Shown piece after piece: positions 1-8,804 of a DNA stretch of 64,000 nucleotides (its first letter is position 1; every line of letters starts with the position of its first letter). The stretch spans positions 385,798 through 449,797 of the forward strand of contig NZ_JH379029.1 in assembly GCF_000235505.1 (NCBI RefSeq), written 5' to 3'. This DNA comes from Hungatella hathewayi WAL-18680 (lineage in GTDB: Bacteria; Bacillota; Clostridia; Lachnospirales; Lachnospiraceae). The notes below the pieces were generated by a model. It saw only the letters and a program-made list of their open reading frames with translations. It was not told the origin of the DNA and searched no databases. The position numbers were made by a program, and so were the translations under genes.

Positions 1-257
1 CACACACAGGCGCGGATTCCCTTCACCTTGTTGGCCGCCAGGGAAATCCCCACTCCGGTGCCGCAGATGGCAATGCCCAAATCCGCCTCGCCGGATACCA
101 CTGCCCGGCCTACCTTCTCACCGTACACCGGATAATCGCAGCTCTCCGGGGAATCCGTTCCCAGATTCAGCACATCAAACCCTCTCTCCAGCAAGTGGTC
201 CACAATCGCATTCTTCATCTCAATCGCCGTATGGTCATTTCCAATTGCAATTTTCAT
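1..257 (-). CDS. rpiB: Ribose-5-phosphate isomerase B (RpiB/LacAB family), C-terminal part cut by window edge
   Basis: The reverse strand from 257 reads MKIAIGNDHTAIEMKNAI and stays open to base 1, giving about 85 residues. RpiB interconverts ribose 5-phosphate and ribulose 5-phosphate in the cytoplasm. The opening IAIGNDH, the DYP motif and the GICGTGVGISLAANK-type segment with its active-site Cys are typical of the family. The start has a good ribosome binding site (aaggagagagctt) just upstream. The gene is the last visible one of a minus-strand run after aroC. RpiB and the LacA/LacB isomerases are hard to separate from half a protein, but lone copies are usually RpiB. Confidence 0.9.
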   Translation of the reverse strand, partial: MKIAIGNDHTAIEMKNAIVDHLLERGFDVLNLGTDSPESCDYPVYGEKVGRAVVSGEADLGIAICGTGVGISLAANKVKGIRACV

Positions 258-336
258 AAGCTCTCTCCTTTATGTTCAACTCTAAGTGTCCGTTATCCGT
301 CTGCTATTTCGTTCCGCCCATGATTCTCCCGGCGGC

Positions 337-1443
337 TCATCCCCTGTCATAGAACTTCACAATCCGATCCAGCCGCGAGGTCATACCACATAACATCATA
401 TCCAGTATCGTCAACGCCGTCATGCACTCCACCACCACAACCGCTCTCGGCACCACAATGGGGTCGTGGCGTCCTTTGATAACCACGTCCACATTTTCGC
501 CGTCACGGTTCACCGTGTGCTGCTCCGACGCGATGGACGGCGTCGGCTTAAATGCCGCCCGCAGCACAATCCTGCTTCCATCGCTCATGCCTCCCAGGAT
601 GCCCCCGGAATGGTTGCTCCGTTTCTCCACGCCTCCACCGGCGCCAGCGTAAAATTCATCATTATTTCCGAAGCCCGACGACTTAGCTACCGCGAATCCG
701 TCTCCAATCTCCACGCCCTTCACGGCGCCGATGGACATCACTGCCTGGGCCAGTCTGGCGTCCAGCTTGTCAAAGACCGTCTCGCCAATCCCCGCCGGCA
801 CGCCATCCACCACACATTCCACCACGCCGCCAGCCGAGTCCTTCTGCTCCATCAATTCATCCAGATAGGCTTCCGCCAATGCCGCCGCCTTCGCATCCGG
901 CATGCACACCCGGTTCCGCCCTGTCTCCGTCATATCAAACCGCTCCGCCGCCACCTCGATGCCGCCGATGGAGCGGGTATAAGCCATCACCTGAACTCCC
1001 AGACTGCCCAGCAGCTTTGCCGCCACCGCGCCGGCCGCCACCCTTCCGATGGTCTCCCGGCCGGACGAGCGTCCGCCGCCCCGGTAATCCCGGAATCCGT
1101 ATTTCTCATCAAAGGTGTAGTCCGCATGTCCCGGCCGGTAGATGTCCATAATCTCGCTGTAATCGTGAGACCTCTGGTCCTGGTTGCGCACCAGCAGGGA
1201 AATCGGCGTTCCCGTCGTCCTTCCCTCAAACACGCCGGACAGTATCTCCACCTGGTCACCCTCCTGGCGCATGGTGGTATACCGGCTCTGTCCCGGTTTT
1301 CTCCTGTCTAAGTAGACCTGAATATCTGCCTCCGACAGTTCCAGTCCAGCCGGACACCCGTCTATCACCACACCGATGCCCTTCCCGTGGGACTCCCCCC
1401 ACGTGGTAATCCGAAACATTGTCCCCCATGTTGAACCTGCCAT
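337..1443 (-). CDS. aroC: Chorismate synthase
   Basis: The 368-residue protein matches the full length of chorismate synthase, which converts 5-enolpyruvylshikimate 3-phosphate to chorismate using reduced FMN, the last common step of aromatic amino acid synthesis. The N-terminus [19 protein letters not shown] carries the conserved GESHG signature. The [12 protein letters not shown] segment, the [11 protein letters not shown] motif and the [11 protein letters not shown] stretch are also family hallmarks. It stands alone rather than in an aro operon: rpiB follows after 79 bases and a lactonase-like gene precedes it by 53 bases on the same strand. The start at the MAGSTWG methionine fits the usual family N-terminus. 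Confidence 0.97.
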   Translation of the reverse strand: MAGSTWGTMFRITTWGESHGKGIGVVIDGCPAGLELSEADIQVYLDRRKPGQSRYTTMRQEGDQVEILSGVFEGRTTGTPISLLVRNQDQRSHDYSEIMDIYRPGHADYTFDEKYGFRDYRGGGRSSGRETIGRVAAGAVAAKLLGSLGVQVMAYTRSIGGIEVAAERFDMTETGRNRVCMPDAKAAALAEAYLDELMEQKDSAGGVVECVVDGVPAGIGETVFDKLDARLAQAVMSIGAVKGVEIGDGFAVAKSSGFGNNDEFYAGAGGGVEKRSNHSGGILGGMSDGSRIVLRAAFKPTPSIASEQHTVNRDGENVDVVIKGRHDPIVVPRAVVVVECMTALTILDMMLCGMTSRLDRIVKFYDRG

Positions 1444-1496
1444 ATTCTGTCCTCTTCTATCTCAATCCTACTATTTCAACACTTCTATTCCAGCGC

Positions 1497-2552
1497 TTAC
1501 TTCCCCACCTTAACAATCGCACAGCAGTTAGGCTCGTCCACCTTAACTTCCTTGCTGCTCATCACCAGCAGCCCCGCCTCATAATCCACCTTAAAGAACG
1601 TAATACTCCCCGTCTCATGGTTAAACGAAGCGATATGCTTGTCATCCGGGAACACCGCGATATCCTTCGGATACTCCCCGCTGATTGGCAGACAGGTAAT
1701 CTGCTCCAGCATCCCGGTCTTCTCATCCCTCTTGTAAATGCTGACCGTATCATCTCCCGCATTTCCACAGAACAGATACTTCGCATCGCTGGAGAACCGG
1801 ATGGCACAGGCCGCCGTCAGCTGGCTCTTCTTCTTCCCGGTGGTGGAAACTGTCTGTATCTTCTCAATCACAGGCGCCTTCTTCCCGGTCTCGTAGGTAT
1901 ACACATCAATCACATTTTTCACTTCATACATCAGATAGATAAACTTCCCGTCCGGGCTGAAGATGAAATGTCTCGGCGCAGACTCCAAATCGCAGGGAAT
2001 CGTGTCCACTAGAATCAGCTCCTTGTCATTCTCGCTGAACCGGTACACCTTCACCTGGTCAATCCCCAAGTCCGCTACCATAATAAACTGTCTGTCCGGC
2101 GTCATACGGCAGCAGCTCACGTGGGGACGGAAGGTTCTCTCCGCCACACTGCCCAGCCCCTTGTGATACACACCGGCAGCGATATCCCCGATACTGCCAT
2201 CCGGATTCAGATGCATCACCGTGGCCTTGCCGTCATGATATCCCGATATAAACAGATATTTATCCTCAGAATCCGTAGACAGATGACATCCTCTCATACC
2301 CCTGATATTGGCCGTGTTGAGACGGGTAATGCTTCCATTCTCATGAATCCGGAACGACACCACTCCCTCATCCGCAATCGAGTACAGCGTTTTTCCATCA
2401 TTGGACGGCACCAGGTAGGACGAATTATCAACCTCCACCTGACATCTCTCTTTAAATCTGCCATTCTCAACGTCCACATCATAGACGGTTATCCCCTTCG
2501 CACTGCCCGTGTAGGAATACGAGCCCACATACGCCATATACATCCCTTTCAT
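1497..2552 (-). CDS. Lactonase-family beta-propeller protein (6-phosphogluconolactonase-like)
   Basis: This 351-residue protein has the repeated blade pattern of the seven-bladed lactonase family (YbhE/Pgl, PF10282): a MAYVGSYSY start, then recurring SxDxKYLF, SPDGKFIYL and FPDDKHIA segments about 50 residues apart. Members hydrolyse 6-phosphogluconolactone, but many paralogues in gut Firmicutes have unknown substrates. There is no signal peptide, so it should be cytoplasmic. The start at 2552 has a ggagg site eight bases upstream. It sits upstream of aroC and rpiB on the same strand. rpiB and a lactonase would both fit pentose phosphate metabolism, which mildly supports the Pgl reading. No glucose-6-phosphate dehydrogenase gene is visible. 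Confidence 0.75.
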   Translation of the reverse strand: MKGMYMAYVGSYSYTGSAKGITVYDVDVENGRFKERCQVEVDNSSYLVPSNDGKTLYSIADEGVVSFRIHENGSITRLNTANIRGMRGCHLSTDSEDKYLFISGYHDGKATVMHLNPDGSIGDIAAGVYHKGLGSVAERTFRPHVSCCRMTPDRQFIMVADLGIDQVKVYRFSENDKELILVDTIPCDLESAPRHFIFSPDGKFIYLMYEVKNVIDVYTYETGKKAPVIEKIQTVSTTGKKKSQLTAACAIRFSSDAKYLFCGNAGDDTVSIYKRDEKTGMLEQITCLPISGEYPKDIAVFPDDKHIASFNHETGSITFFKVDYEAGLLVMSSKEVKVDEPNCCAIVKVGK

Positions 2553-2613
2553 CTGTCAATCCTCCTAAAATCTTACGTTCTCGCCAGGGTAACTCATCGG
2601 TAACGTACGCCAT

Positions 2614-2726
2614 CTTCTTGCATGGCCTTCGGCCACACAAGAAGCATCGGAGGTTCCTCCGATGTGAATATAGATGCCAAAAACCGCTTACAAGCAAGCT
2701 TGACACGGCTTTTAACATCTATATTC
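2614..2726. repeat. Nested palindromic element (three stem-loops)
   Basis: Three inverted repeats follow one another in the gap upstream of the lactonase gene. Arms cttcttg (2614-2620) and caagaag (2638-2644) enclose tggcc/ggcca. Arms catcggagg (2645-2653) and cctccgatg (2656-2664) are perfect with a two-base loop. Arms gaatatagatg (2666-2676) and catctatattc (2716-2726) are perfect, with an inner aaaa-ccg/cgg-tttt pairing. Such clustered palindromes resemble dispersed intergenic repeats (REP/MITE type) or a structured 5' leader of the lactonase transcript. No coding potential is apparent. No other copy was noticed in this window. Confidence 0.6.
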
Positions 2727-2790
2727 CCGCTGTCCTGAACAGTTACAAGCAAACTAAAATAATCATATCACAAAATGCTTAAAAAATCTA

Positions 2791-2818
2791 TTGACACCGC
2801 TATATTTTTCTGTATAAT
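2791..2818 (+). promoter_or_regulatory. Sigma-A promoter for the regulator-potABCD operon
   Basis: TTGACA (2791-2796) and TATAAT (2813-2818) are exact consensus boxes with a 16-base spacer, about 100 bases before the regulator start. Confidence 0.75.
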
Positions 2819-2843
2819 AAAACTTGCTGCTTGTTTATTATTA

Positions 2844-2891
2844 CTAAACTTTTTGGTTATATTTATTATCAGTTAGTATTTCTAAACTTTT
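2844..2891 (+). promoter_or_regulatory. Direct repeats, possible operator of the XRE-cupin regulator
   Basis: The 10-mer ctaaactttt occurs at 2844-2853 and again at 2882-2891, between the promoter and the regulator start. Placement downstream of the -10 box would suit autorepression. This is inferred from position only. Confidence 0.35.
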
Positions 2892-2921
2892 GATTTAATA
2901 TATCCAACAGGGAGGGGCAAT

Positions 2922-3455
2922 ATGGATATTGGTTCAAAATTGAAAGAACTTCGGGTCTTGAAGGGCCTGACGCAGGAGGAGCTGGCCGACAGAGCCGAGC
3001 TTTCCAAGGGATTTATCTCCCAGCTGGAGAGGGATTTGACCTCACCGTCCATCGCCACCCTGATGGATATCCTCCAGTGTCTGGGAACCACTATCGGTGA
3101 ATTCTTTAACGAGACGCCAGAGGAACAGATTGTATTCGGCAAAGCCGACTATTTCGAGAAACACGATGCCGAACTGAAAAATGAAATCAAGTGGATTATC
3201 CCCAATGCCCAGAAAAACGTGATGGAGCCCATCATGCTGACTTTGGAAGCCGGCGGGGAGACCTACCCGGACAATCCCCATGAGGGGGAGGAATTCGGCT
3301 ACATTCTTCAGGGAAGTATCTCCATTCATATAGGAAATAAGACATATCGGGCCAAAAAAGGGGAATCCTTTTACTTTATACCGGATAAAAAGCACTATTT
3401 AACCAGCAAGACAGGGGCCGCCCTTTTGTGGGTCAGCTCGCCGCCAAGTTTTTAA
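2922..3455 (+). CDS. XRE-family regulator with C-terminal cupin domain (PuuR-like)
   Basis: The 177-residue protein has an N-terminal helix-turn-helix (residues 6-60, with LTQEELADRAELSKGFISQLE) and a C-terminal cupin (about 105-175, with HEGEEFGYILQGS and an FIPDKKHY strand). This architecture is shared with PuuR and related small-molecule-responsive repressors. The cupin probably senses a metabolite. It is the first gene of a polyamine transporter operon, 30 bases before potA, so control of that operon in response to putrescine or spermidine is the natural inference. A gggaggggc ribosome binding site precedes the ATG. A consensus promoter and a pair of direct repeats lie upstream. Confidence 0.88.
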   Translation: MDIGSKLKELRVLKGLTQEELADRAELSKGFISQLERDLTSPSIATLMDILQCLGTTIGEFFNETPEEQIVFGKADYFEKHDAELKNEIKWIIPNAQKNVMEPIMLTLEAGGETYPDNPHEGEEFGYILQGSISIHIGNKTYRAKKGESFYFIPDKKHYLTSKTGAALLWVSSPPSF

Positions 3456-3485
3456 CATTATCATACATTCAGGAGGACATACGTC

Positions 3486-4562
3486 ATGGGTCAGTCTTTA
3501 ATTGATTTGGTGCACATCACCAAAAGCTTCGATGGCGACATCGTGTTGGACGATTTAAATCTTTCCGTAAAGGAGAATACCTTCGTCACCTTACTTGGTC
3601 CCAGCGGCTGCGGCAAAACTACAACCCTGCGTATCATCGGCGGCTTCGAGAAGGCAGATTCCGGCAAAGTCATCTTCGACGGCCAGGACATCGGCAACAT
3701 TCCGCCCAACAAACGCCAGTTAAACACCGTATTCCAGAAATACGCTCTGTTCCCGCACATGAACATCGCGGAGAACATCGCCTTCGGCCTAAAAATCAAA
3801 AACAAGCCGAAAGCCTACATTGACGACAAAATCAAATACGCCTTAAAGCTGGTGAACTTATCCGGCTTTGAAAAACGCAGCGTGGACTCCTTAAGCGGCG
3901 GCCAGCAGCAGCGAATCGCCATTGCCAGAGCCATCGTCAACGAGCCCAAGGTTCTGCTTCTCGACGAGCCCTTAGGCGCCCTGGATTTAAAGCTGCGCCA
4001 GGATATGCAGTATGAGTTAATCCGCCTGAAAAATGAACTTGGCATCACCTTCATCTATGTGACCCACGACCAGGAGGAGGCCCTCACCATGTCCGACACC
4101 ATCGTCGTCATGAACCAGGGCTACATCCAGCAGATGGGTTCCCCGGAGCAGATATACAACGAGCCGGAAAATGCTTTCGTGGCCGACTTTATCGGCGAGA
4201 GCAACATCGTTCCCGGCATCATGATCCGGGATGAGCTTGTGGAGATATTCGGCTCCCGGTTCGCCTGCGTGGATAAAGGCTTTGGCAACAACAAGCCGGT
4301 GGACGTGGTCATCCGCCCGGAGGACATCGATCTGGTAAGTCCGGAAAACGGGACCTTAAAGGGCGTCTGCACCCACCTGATATTCAAGGGCGTCCACTAC
4401 GAGATGGAGGTAACAACCCCCGACGGTTATGAGTGGCTTGTACACAGCACAGACATGTGTCCGGTTGGTCAGGAAGTGGGCATCCATGTGGACCCCTTCG
4501 ATATCCAGATTATGAACAAACCGGCTTCTGAAGATGAGGAGGCGGTGGGTGTCAATGAGTAA
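3486..4562 (+). CDS. potA: Spermidine/putrescine ABC transporter, ATP-binding protein
   Basis: The 358-residue ABC ATPase has Walker [10 protein letters not shown] at residues 38-46, the signature LSGGQQQR near 138, Walker B LLLDEP just after, and a C-terminal TOBE region. The size and the position before two permeases and a PotD-like binding protein identify it as PotA, which powers polyamine uptake at the inner face of the membrane. An aggagga site lies ahead of the ATG. Its stop overlaps the potB start by eight bases (ATGAGTAA), so translation of the two is probably coupled. Confidence 0.95.
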   Translation: MGQSLIDLVHITKSFDGDIVLDDLNLSVKENTFVTLLGPSGCGKTTTLRIIGGFEKADSGKVIFDGQDIGNIPPNKRQLNTVFQKYALFPHMNIAENIAFGLKIKNKPKAYIDDKIKYALKLVNLSGFEKRSVDSLSGGQQQRIAIARAIVNEPKVLLLDEPLGALDLKLRQDMQYELIRLKNELGITFIYVTHDQEEALTMSDTIVVMNQGYIQQMGSPEQIYNEPENAFVADFIGESNIVPGIMIRDELVEIFGSRFACVDKGFGNNKPVDVVIRPEDIDLVSPENGTLKGVCTHLIFKGVHYEMEVTTPDGYEWLVHSTDMCPVGQEVGIHVDPFDIQIMNKPASEDEEAVGVNE

Positions 4563-5367
4563 AAAATTATTATCCGGACCGTATCTTCTGTGGATGGCGG
4601 CATTTACCATCATTCCACTGGCATTAATCGTGTATTACGGGCTGACGGACAAGACAGGCGCCTTCACCATGGCCAACGTCATGGCCATCGCCACGGCGGA
4701 GCACTCCAAAGCCCTGTGGCTGTCCCTGGGACTGTCCCTCATCAGCACCGTTATCTGCCTGCTGCTGGCTTACCCCCTGGCTATGATTCTGAGAAACCGG
4801 GGCATCGGCAAAGGCAGCTTTGTGGTATTTATCTTCATCCTGCCCATGTGGATGAACTTTCTGCTCCGCACACTGGCGTGGCAGACACTGCTGGAAAAGA
4901 GCGGCGTTATCAACGGCATTTTAACCGCTCTCCACCTGCCAAACCAGTCCTTAATCAACACACCGGGCGCCATCATCCTGGGTATGGTATACAACTTCCT
5001 GCCCTTCATGGTGCTTCCCATCTACAACGTGCTCTGCAAGATTGATGACAACACCATCAACGCCGCCCACGATTTGGGCGCCAACTTCACGCAGACACTG
5101 GTGCGCATCTGGATACCCTTAAGCCTTCCGGGCATTATCAGCGGTATCACCATGGTGTTCGTACCCGCGCTGACCACCTTCGTCATCTCCAACTTACTGG
5201 GTGGCAGCAAGATATTACTGATTGGAAATGTAATCGAGCAGGAATTTACCAAGGGAAGCAACTGGCATTTAGGCTCCGGCCTGTCCCTGGTACTGATGGT
5301 ATTTATCCTGATCAGTATGGCTCTCATCGCCAAATATGACAAACAGGGGGAGGGCACGGCATTCTGA
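4555..5367 (+). CDS. potB: Spermidine/putrescine ABC transporter permease
   Basis: This is an integral membrane protein of about 270 residues with six predicted hydrophobic segments and the EAA-type loop ([24 protein letters not shown]) that docks on PotA. The start was placed at 4555 ([13 protein letters not shown]) rather than at an in-frame ATG 21 bases earlier, because gaggaggcgg lies at a proper distance from 4555 and the start overlaps the potA stop. It forms the transmembrane channel together with PotC. Its stop overlaps the potC start (TGATG). Confidence 0.94.
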   Translation: MSKKLLSGPYLLWMAAFTIIPLALIVYYGLTDKTGAFTMANVMAIATAEHSKALWLSLGLSLISTVICLLLAYPLAMILRNRGIGKGSFVVFIFILPMWMNFLLRTLAWQTLLEKSGVINGILTALHLPNQSLINTPGAIILGMVYNFLPFMVLPIYNVLCKIDDNTINAAHDLGANFTQTLVRIWIPLSLPGIISGITMVFVPALTTFVISNLLGGSKILLIGNVIEQEFTKGSNWHLGSGLSLVLMVFILISMALIAKYDKQGEGTAF

Positions 5368-6164
5368 TGAACACGGCAAAAAAGAGAATCAAACGAATTG
5401 CGGAAGATTTCTATCTGGTGTTAATCTTAATCTTCCTGTACGCCCCCATCCTGACCATGATGGTTCTGTCCTTCAACAACTCCAAGTCCAGAACCCAGTG
5501 GGGCGGTTTCACCTTAAAATGGTACGGCCAGATGTTTGAGAGCGCCACCATCATGGACGCTTTGGGCAACACGCTGCTCATCGCCTTTGTATCGGCCCTT
5601 GTGGCCACCATCATCGGCACGGCGGCTTCCATCGCCATCAACAACATGAAACGGGTGCCCCGCTCCATCGTCATGGGCATCACCAACATCCCCATGCTGA
5701 ACGCGGATATCGTCACTGGTATCTCGCTGATGCTGGCATTTATCGCCTTTGGCATCTCCCTGGGGTTTAAAACCATTTTAATTGCACATATTACCTTTAA
5801 TATTCCCTACGTGATACTCAGCGTCATGCCGAAGTTAAAGCAGACCAGCAAGAGTACCTACGAGGCCGCCATGGATTTGGGAGCTTCCCCAATCTATGCA
5901 TTTTTCAAAGTGGTATTCCCGGATATCCTTCCCGGGGTTTTGTCCGGCTTTCTGCTGGCCTTTACCATGTCACTGGATGATTTTATTATCACCCACTTCA
6001 CCAAGGGCGCGGGCATCAACACCCTGTCCACCCTGATTTACAGCGAGGTCCGCAGGGGCATCCGTCCTTCCATGTACTCGCTGTCCACCGTCATTTTCCT
6101 GGTGGTACTGATACTGCTGTTAATCACAAACTTTGTACCAAACAAGAAAAAAGAGGAGAAATAA
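5367..6164 (+). CDS. potC: Spermidine/putrescine ABC transporter permease
   Basis: The second permease of the polyamine importer has 265 residues and six hydrophobic segments. Its EAA loop reads EAAMDLGASPIYAFFKVVFPDILPG, and the MSLDDFIITHF segment after it is characteristic of PotC. It overlaps potB at its start, and potD begins one base after its stop. The close packing leaves little doubt that the four pot genes share a transcript. Confidence 0.95.
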   Translation: MNTAKKRIKRIAEDFYLVLILIFLYAPILTMMVLSFNNSKSRTQWGGFTLKWYGQMFESATIMDALGNTLLIAFVSALVATIIGTAASIAINNMKRVPRSIVMGITNIPMLNADIVTGISLMLAFIAFGISLGFKTILIAHITFNIPYVILSVMPKLKQTSKSTYEAAMDLGASPIYAFFKVVFPDILPGVLSGFLLAFTMSLDDFIITHFTKGAGINTLSTLIYSEVRRGIRPSMYSLSTVIFLVVLILLLITNFVPNKKKEEK

Positions 6165-6165
6165 G

Positions 6166-7257
6166 ATGATGAAAAAGAAAGCATTAGCCCTGTCCCTTGT
6201 GACAGTTCTGGCGGCCTCCCTGGCCCTCTCCGGCTGCGGGAAATCCGAATCCTCCGATGGCGCCGGAAAAGTATATGTGTACAACTGGGGCGAGTACATC
6301 GACGATGAAGTCATCGACATGTTTCAGGAGGAGACCGGCATTGAGGTGGTCTACGATATGTTTGAGACCAACGAGGAAATGTATCCGGTTGTGGAAGCCG
6401 GCGGCGTGACCTACGATGCCATCTGCCCTTCCGACTACATGATTCAGAAAATGCGGGAGAACAACCTGCTGGCCGAGATTAACTTTGACAATGTGCCCAA
6501 CATTTCCGAGATTGACCCGGAATTTATGGAGCGCTCCAAGAGCTTTGACCCGGAGAACAAGTACTCCGTTCCCTACTGCTGGGGAACCGTGGGCATTCTC
6601 TACAACACCTCCATGGTAGCTCCGGAGGATGTGCCGACCAAGTGGTCCGATTTGTGGAACGATAAATTTTCCGGCGAAATTCTGATGCAGGACAGCGTCC
6701 GTGACGCCTTCATGGTGGCATTAAAGTCTCTGGGATATTCCATGAACACCACCAACGAAGCCGAGCTGCAGCAGGCGAGAGATTTGCTGATTGAACAGAA
6801 GCCTCTGGTTCAGGCTTACGTCATCGACCAGGTCCGCGACAAGATGATAGGCGGCGAGGCGGCCATCGGCGTCATTTACTCCGGGGAAATGCTTTACATC
6901 CAGGAGGAAGTGGAGAATCTGGGCCTGGACTACAAGCTGGAGTACGTGCTTCCGGAAGAGGGAACCAACGTATGGCTGGATTCCTGGGTGATTCCCGCCA
7001 ACGCCAAGAACAAGGAGAACGCGGAGAAATGGATTAACTTCCTGTGCCGCCCGGACATTGCAAAGAGAAATTTTGAGTACATCACCTACGCCACACCCAA
7101 CAAGGGCGCCTTCGAACTGCTGGACGAGGACCTTCAGAACAACAAGGCCGTGTTCCCGGACATCGATTCCCTGGACAAATCCGAGGTATTCCAGTACTTA
7201 GGCGACGATGTGGATGCCATTTACAATGATATGTGGAAAGAAGTGAAATCAAAATAA
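6166..7257 (+). CDS. potD: Polyamine-binding lipoprotein of the Pot transporter
   Basis: The protein starts MMKKKALALSLVTVL with a lipobox ending LSGC, so it should be lipid-anchored outside the membrane, as expected for a Gram-positive binding protein. The mature part opens with KVYVYNWGEYIDDEVIDMF, the classical PotD/PotF beginning. WGTVGILYN, QDSVRDAF and the late LDSWVIPANAKN segment are further family motifs. The start at 6166 (or 6169) was chosen over an upstream in-frame ATG that lies inside potC, because aagaggag precedes 6166. It captures spermidine or putrescine for PotABC. Confidence 0.95.
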   Translation: MMKKKALALSLVTVLAASLALSGCGKSESSDGAGKVYVYNWGEYIDDEVIDMFQEETGIEVVYDMFETNEEMYPVVEAGGVTYDAICPSDYMIQKMRENNLLAEINFDNVPNISEIDPEFMERSKSFDPENKYSVPYCWGTVGILYNTSMVAPEDVPTKWSDLWNDKFSGEILMQDSVRDAFMVALKSLGYSMNTTNEAELQQARDLLIEQKPLVQAYVIDQVRDKMIGGEAAIGVIYSGEMLYIQEEVENLGLDYKLEYVLPEEGTNVWLDSWVIPANAKNKENAEKWINFLCRPDIAKRNFEYITYATPNKGAFELLDEDLQNNKAVFPDIDSLDKSEVFQYLGDDVDAIYNDMWKEVKSK

Positions 7258-7276
7258 GATACAGAGGGGGTTTTTT

Positions 7277-7636
7277 ATGATTTTGGAAGAGATGGAATTA
7301 CTGCTTCGCCATGTGGTGGATTTGGCGATTATCCTGTTTGAGTTTGTAGGTGTTTTCGTCATTCTCATCGCCGGCGCGAGAGGCGTCTGGGATTACATCA
7401 AACACAATCCACAGATTCGCTTAAACCTTGCCACCGGCATGGCGCTGGGACTGGAGTTCAAGCTGGGCAGCGAGATTCTCCGTACCGTTGTGGTCCGGGA
7501 GCTGGCCGAGATTGCCACCGTGGCCGCCATCATCGCCCTGCGGGCCGCGCTGACCTTCCTGATTCACTGGGAGATTAAGGTGGAGAAGGCCGACGAGGAA
7601 ATGCAGCATCATCATGAAATTCCGGAAAAAGTGTAA
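7277..7636 (+). CDS. DUF1622 family membrane protein
   Basis: This 119-residue protein has three hydrophobic segments (about 12-34, 45-60 and 75-98) and matches the pattern of the DUF1622 family: an opening EFVGVFVILIAGARG, a central LGLEFKLGSEILRTVV and a HWEIK ending. Function is unknown. It begins 19 bases after potD, behind a gaggggg site, and is followed by a strong terminator, so it is probably the last gene of the pot transcript. The tail is polar and His-rich (QHHHE). Confidence 0.8.
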   Translation: MILEEMELLLRHVVDLAIILFEFVGVFVILIAGARGVWDYIKHNPQIRLNLATGMALGLEFKLGSEILRTVVVRELAEIATVAAIIALRAALTFLIHWEIKVEKADEEMQHHHEIPEKV

Positions 7637-7653
7637 CGCAAGAAAAACAAAAG

Positions 7654-7704
7654 AAAAGCAAGGCGTCCAGACGCAGGTTATCTGCCTTAGGACGCCTTGC
7701 TTTT
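7654..7704. terminator. Bidirectional intrinsic terminator
   Basis: A 15-base perfect stem (aaaagcaaggcgtcc, 7654-7668, with its complement at 7690-7704) is flanked by A and T runs. It lies between the convergent DUF1622 and LacI-type genes and should stop transcription from both sides. Confidence 0.9.
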
Positions 7705-7709
7705 TATTG

Positions 7710-8714
7710 TTAGTCTGTCTTTTTGACGCTTCCCCGTTTCACCAGCTCCGCCTGAAACTCCACCTTCTTAGCCAGGGTCCGCTTGTGATGAATCCGCTCC
7801 TCCAGCACAGCCACCGCTTCCTTCCCCATCTCGTAGGTATGGACATCCACGGTAGTCAACGTGGGAAATGAAAACGTGCCGGAGCTGTCACCGTTGATGG
7901 CCGTGACCGCTACCACATCGGGAACCCCGATAGAGTGCTCGTTTAACGCCTTGATTGCGCCGATTGCGATGGGGTCGTTGGAGATAAAGAAGGCGTCCGG
8001 CAGTTCCCTGTCCTCGGCCAGCCACCGGTTCATCATCTGGCAGCCGCTCTCCACGCCATGCTCTCCCACCATGGAACCCACGAATTCCAGCTCCGGATGG
8101 GATTTCATATACTGCTCAAAATATGCAGACTTGCTGAAATCCGGAGGCGTATCCTCGTTGTCATAACCCCCCATGTAAGCGATTCTCCTATGTCCACATT
8201 CTCTCAAATAATCCATATTTTTGTAGACACAGTCTTTAATATCATAGGTAATCCAGTCCATCTTATCGGGATAATAATTTACCTTGCCGATAAACACGAT
8301 GTTGGATGTCCTAATTTTCTTTAAAATCAGGTCTACCTGAGCCTTCTCAAAATTTCCTACCACCAGCGCTCCGTCCGGCTTCTCCTCCACCGAGTCGATA
8401 AACTGGAACGGCGTAAATGTAAACTTGTACTTCCTCTTGTAACAAGCCTCCTCAATCCCGGTTCTGACGGAGAAATAATAGGCATTGTCAACCTGGTTCA
8501 TAAAGTGGGTATCCTTGTGAACCACCATGATGTTGGTTGTGGTGCGGTTCAGCATCTTCTCCTGTTTCATCTCATATCCAAGTGCCCTGGCTGCCGCAAA
8601 TATCTTTTCTCTGGTTTCATCTGAGGTTGACAGCGATGGGTCCTTGCGCAGAACCCTGGATACCGTAGATTTTGCCACTCCGGCTTCCCGTGCGATATCA
8701 AGCAATGTCGCCAT
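7710..8714 (-). CDS. LacI-family transcriptional regulator
   Basis: The 334-residue protein begins with a LacI headpiece (TLLDIAREAGVAKSTVSRVLRKDP, residues 3-27) and the SDETREKIFAAARALGYE hinge. A periplasmic-binding-protein-like effector domain follows (about 60-330, with IAYMGGYD and PDAFFISNDPIAIGAI). It probably represses a sugar-utilisation gene by binding a palindromic operator and is released by a sugar. Its target is unclear: the upstream neighbour is an antiporter and the downstream neighbour is convergent. The start at MATLLDIA fits the family and has agaggggcgg upstream. Confidence 0.9.
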   Translation of the reverse strand: MATLLDIAREAGVAKSTVSRVLRKDPSLSTSDETREKIFAAARALGYEMKQEKMLNRTTTNIMVVHKDTHFMNQVDNAYYFSVRTGIEEACYKRKYKFTFTPFQFIDSVEEKPDGALVVGNFEKAQVDLILKKIRTSNIVFIGKVNYYPDKMDWITYDIKDCVYKNMDYLRECGHRRIAYMGGYDNEDTPPDFSKSAYFEQYMKSHPELEFVGSMVGEHGVESGCQMMNRWLAEDRELPDAFFISNDPIAIGAIKALNEHSIGVPDVVAVTAINGDSSGTFSFPTLTTVDVHTYEMGKEAVAVLEERIHHKRTLAKKVEFQAELVKRGSVKKTD

Positions 8715-8804
8715 GGCCCGCCCCTCTCTTTCCGCAGCTTCTTAAACCCGCTGCCTGTTTATCAACATTATATCATGTCCTGCATCATTTATCCAACGTC
8801 ATCC

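Noticed and set aside
466-1311. Plus-strand frame of 281 codons inside aroC
   Set aside because: It is the antisense shadow of chorismate synthase, with composition typical of mirrored coding sequence and no protein-like motifs.
2479-2718. Minus-strand frame of 79 codons through the palindromic element
   Set aside because: It is formed by read-through of the inverted repeats and overlaps the lactonase start; no ribosome binding site.
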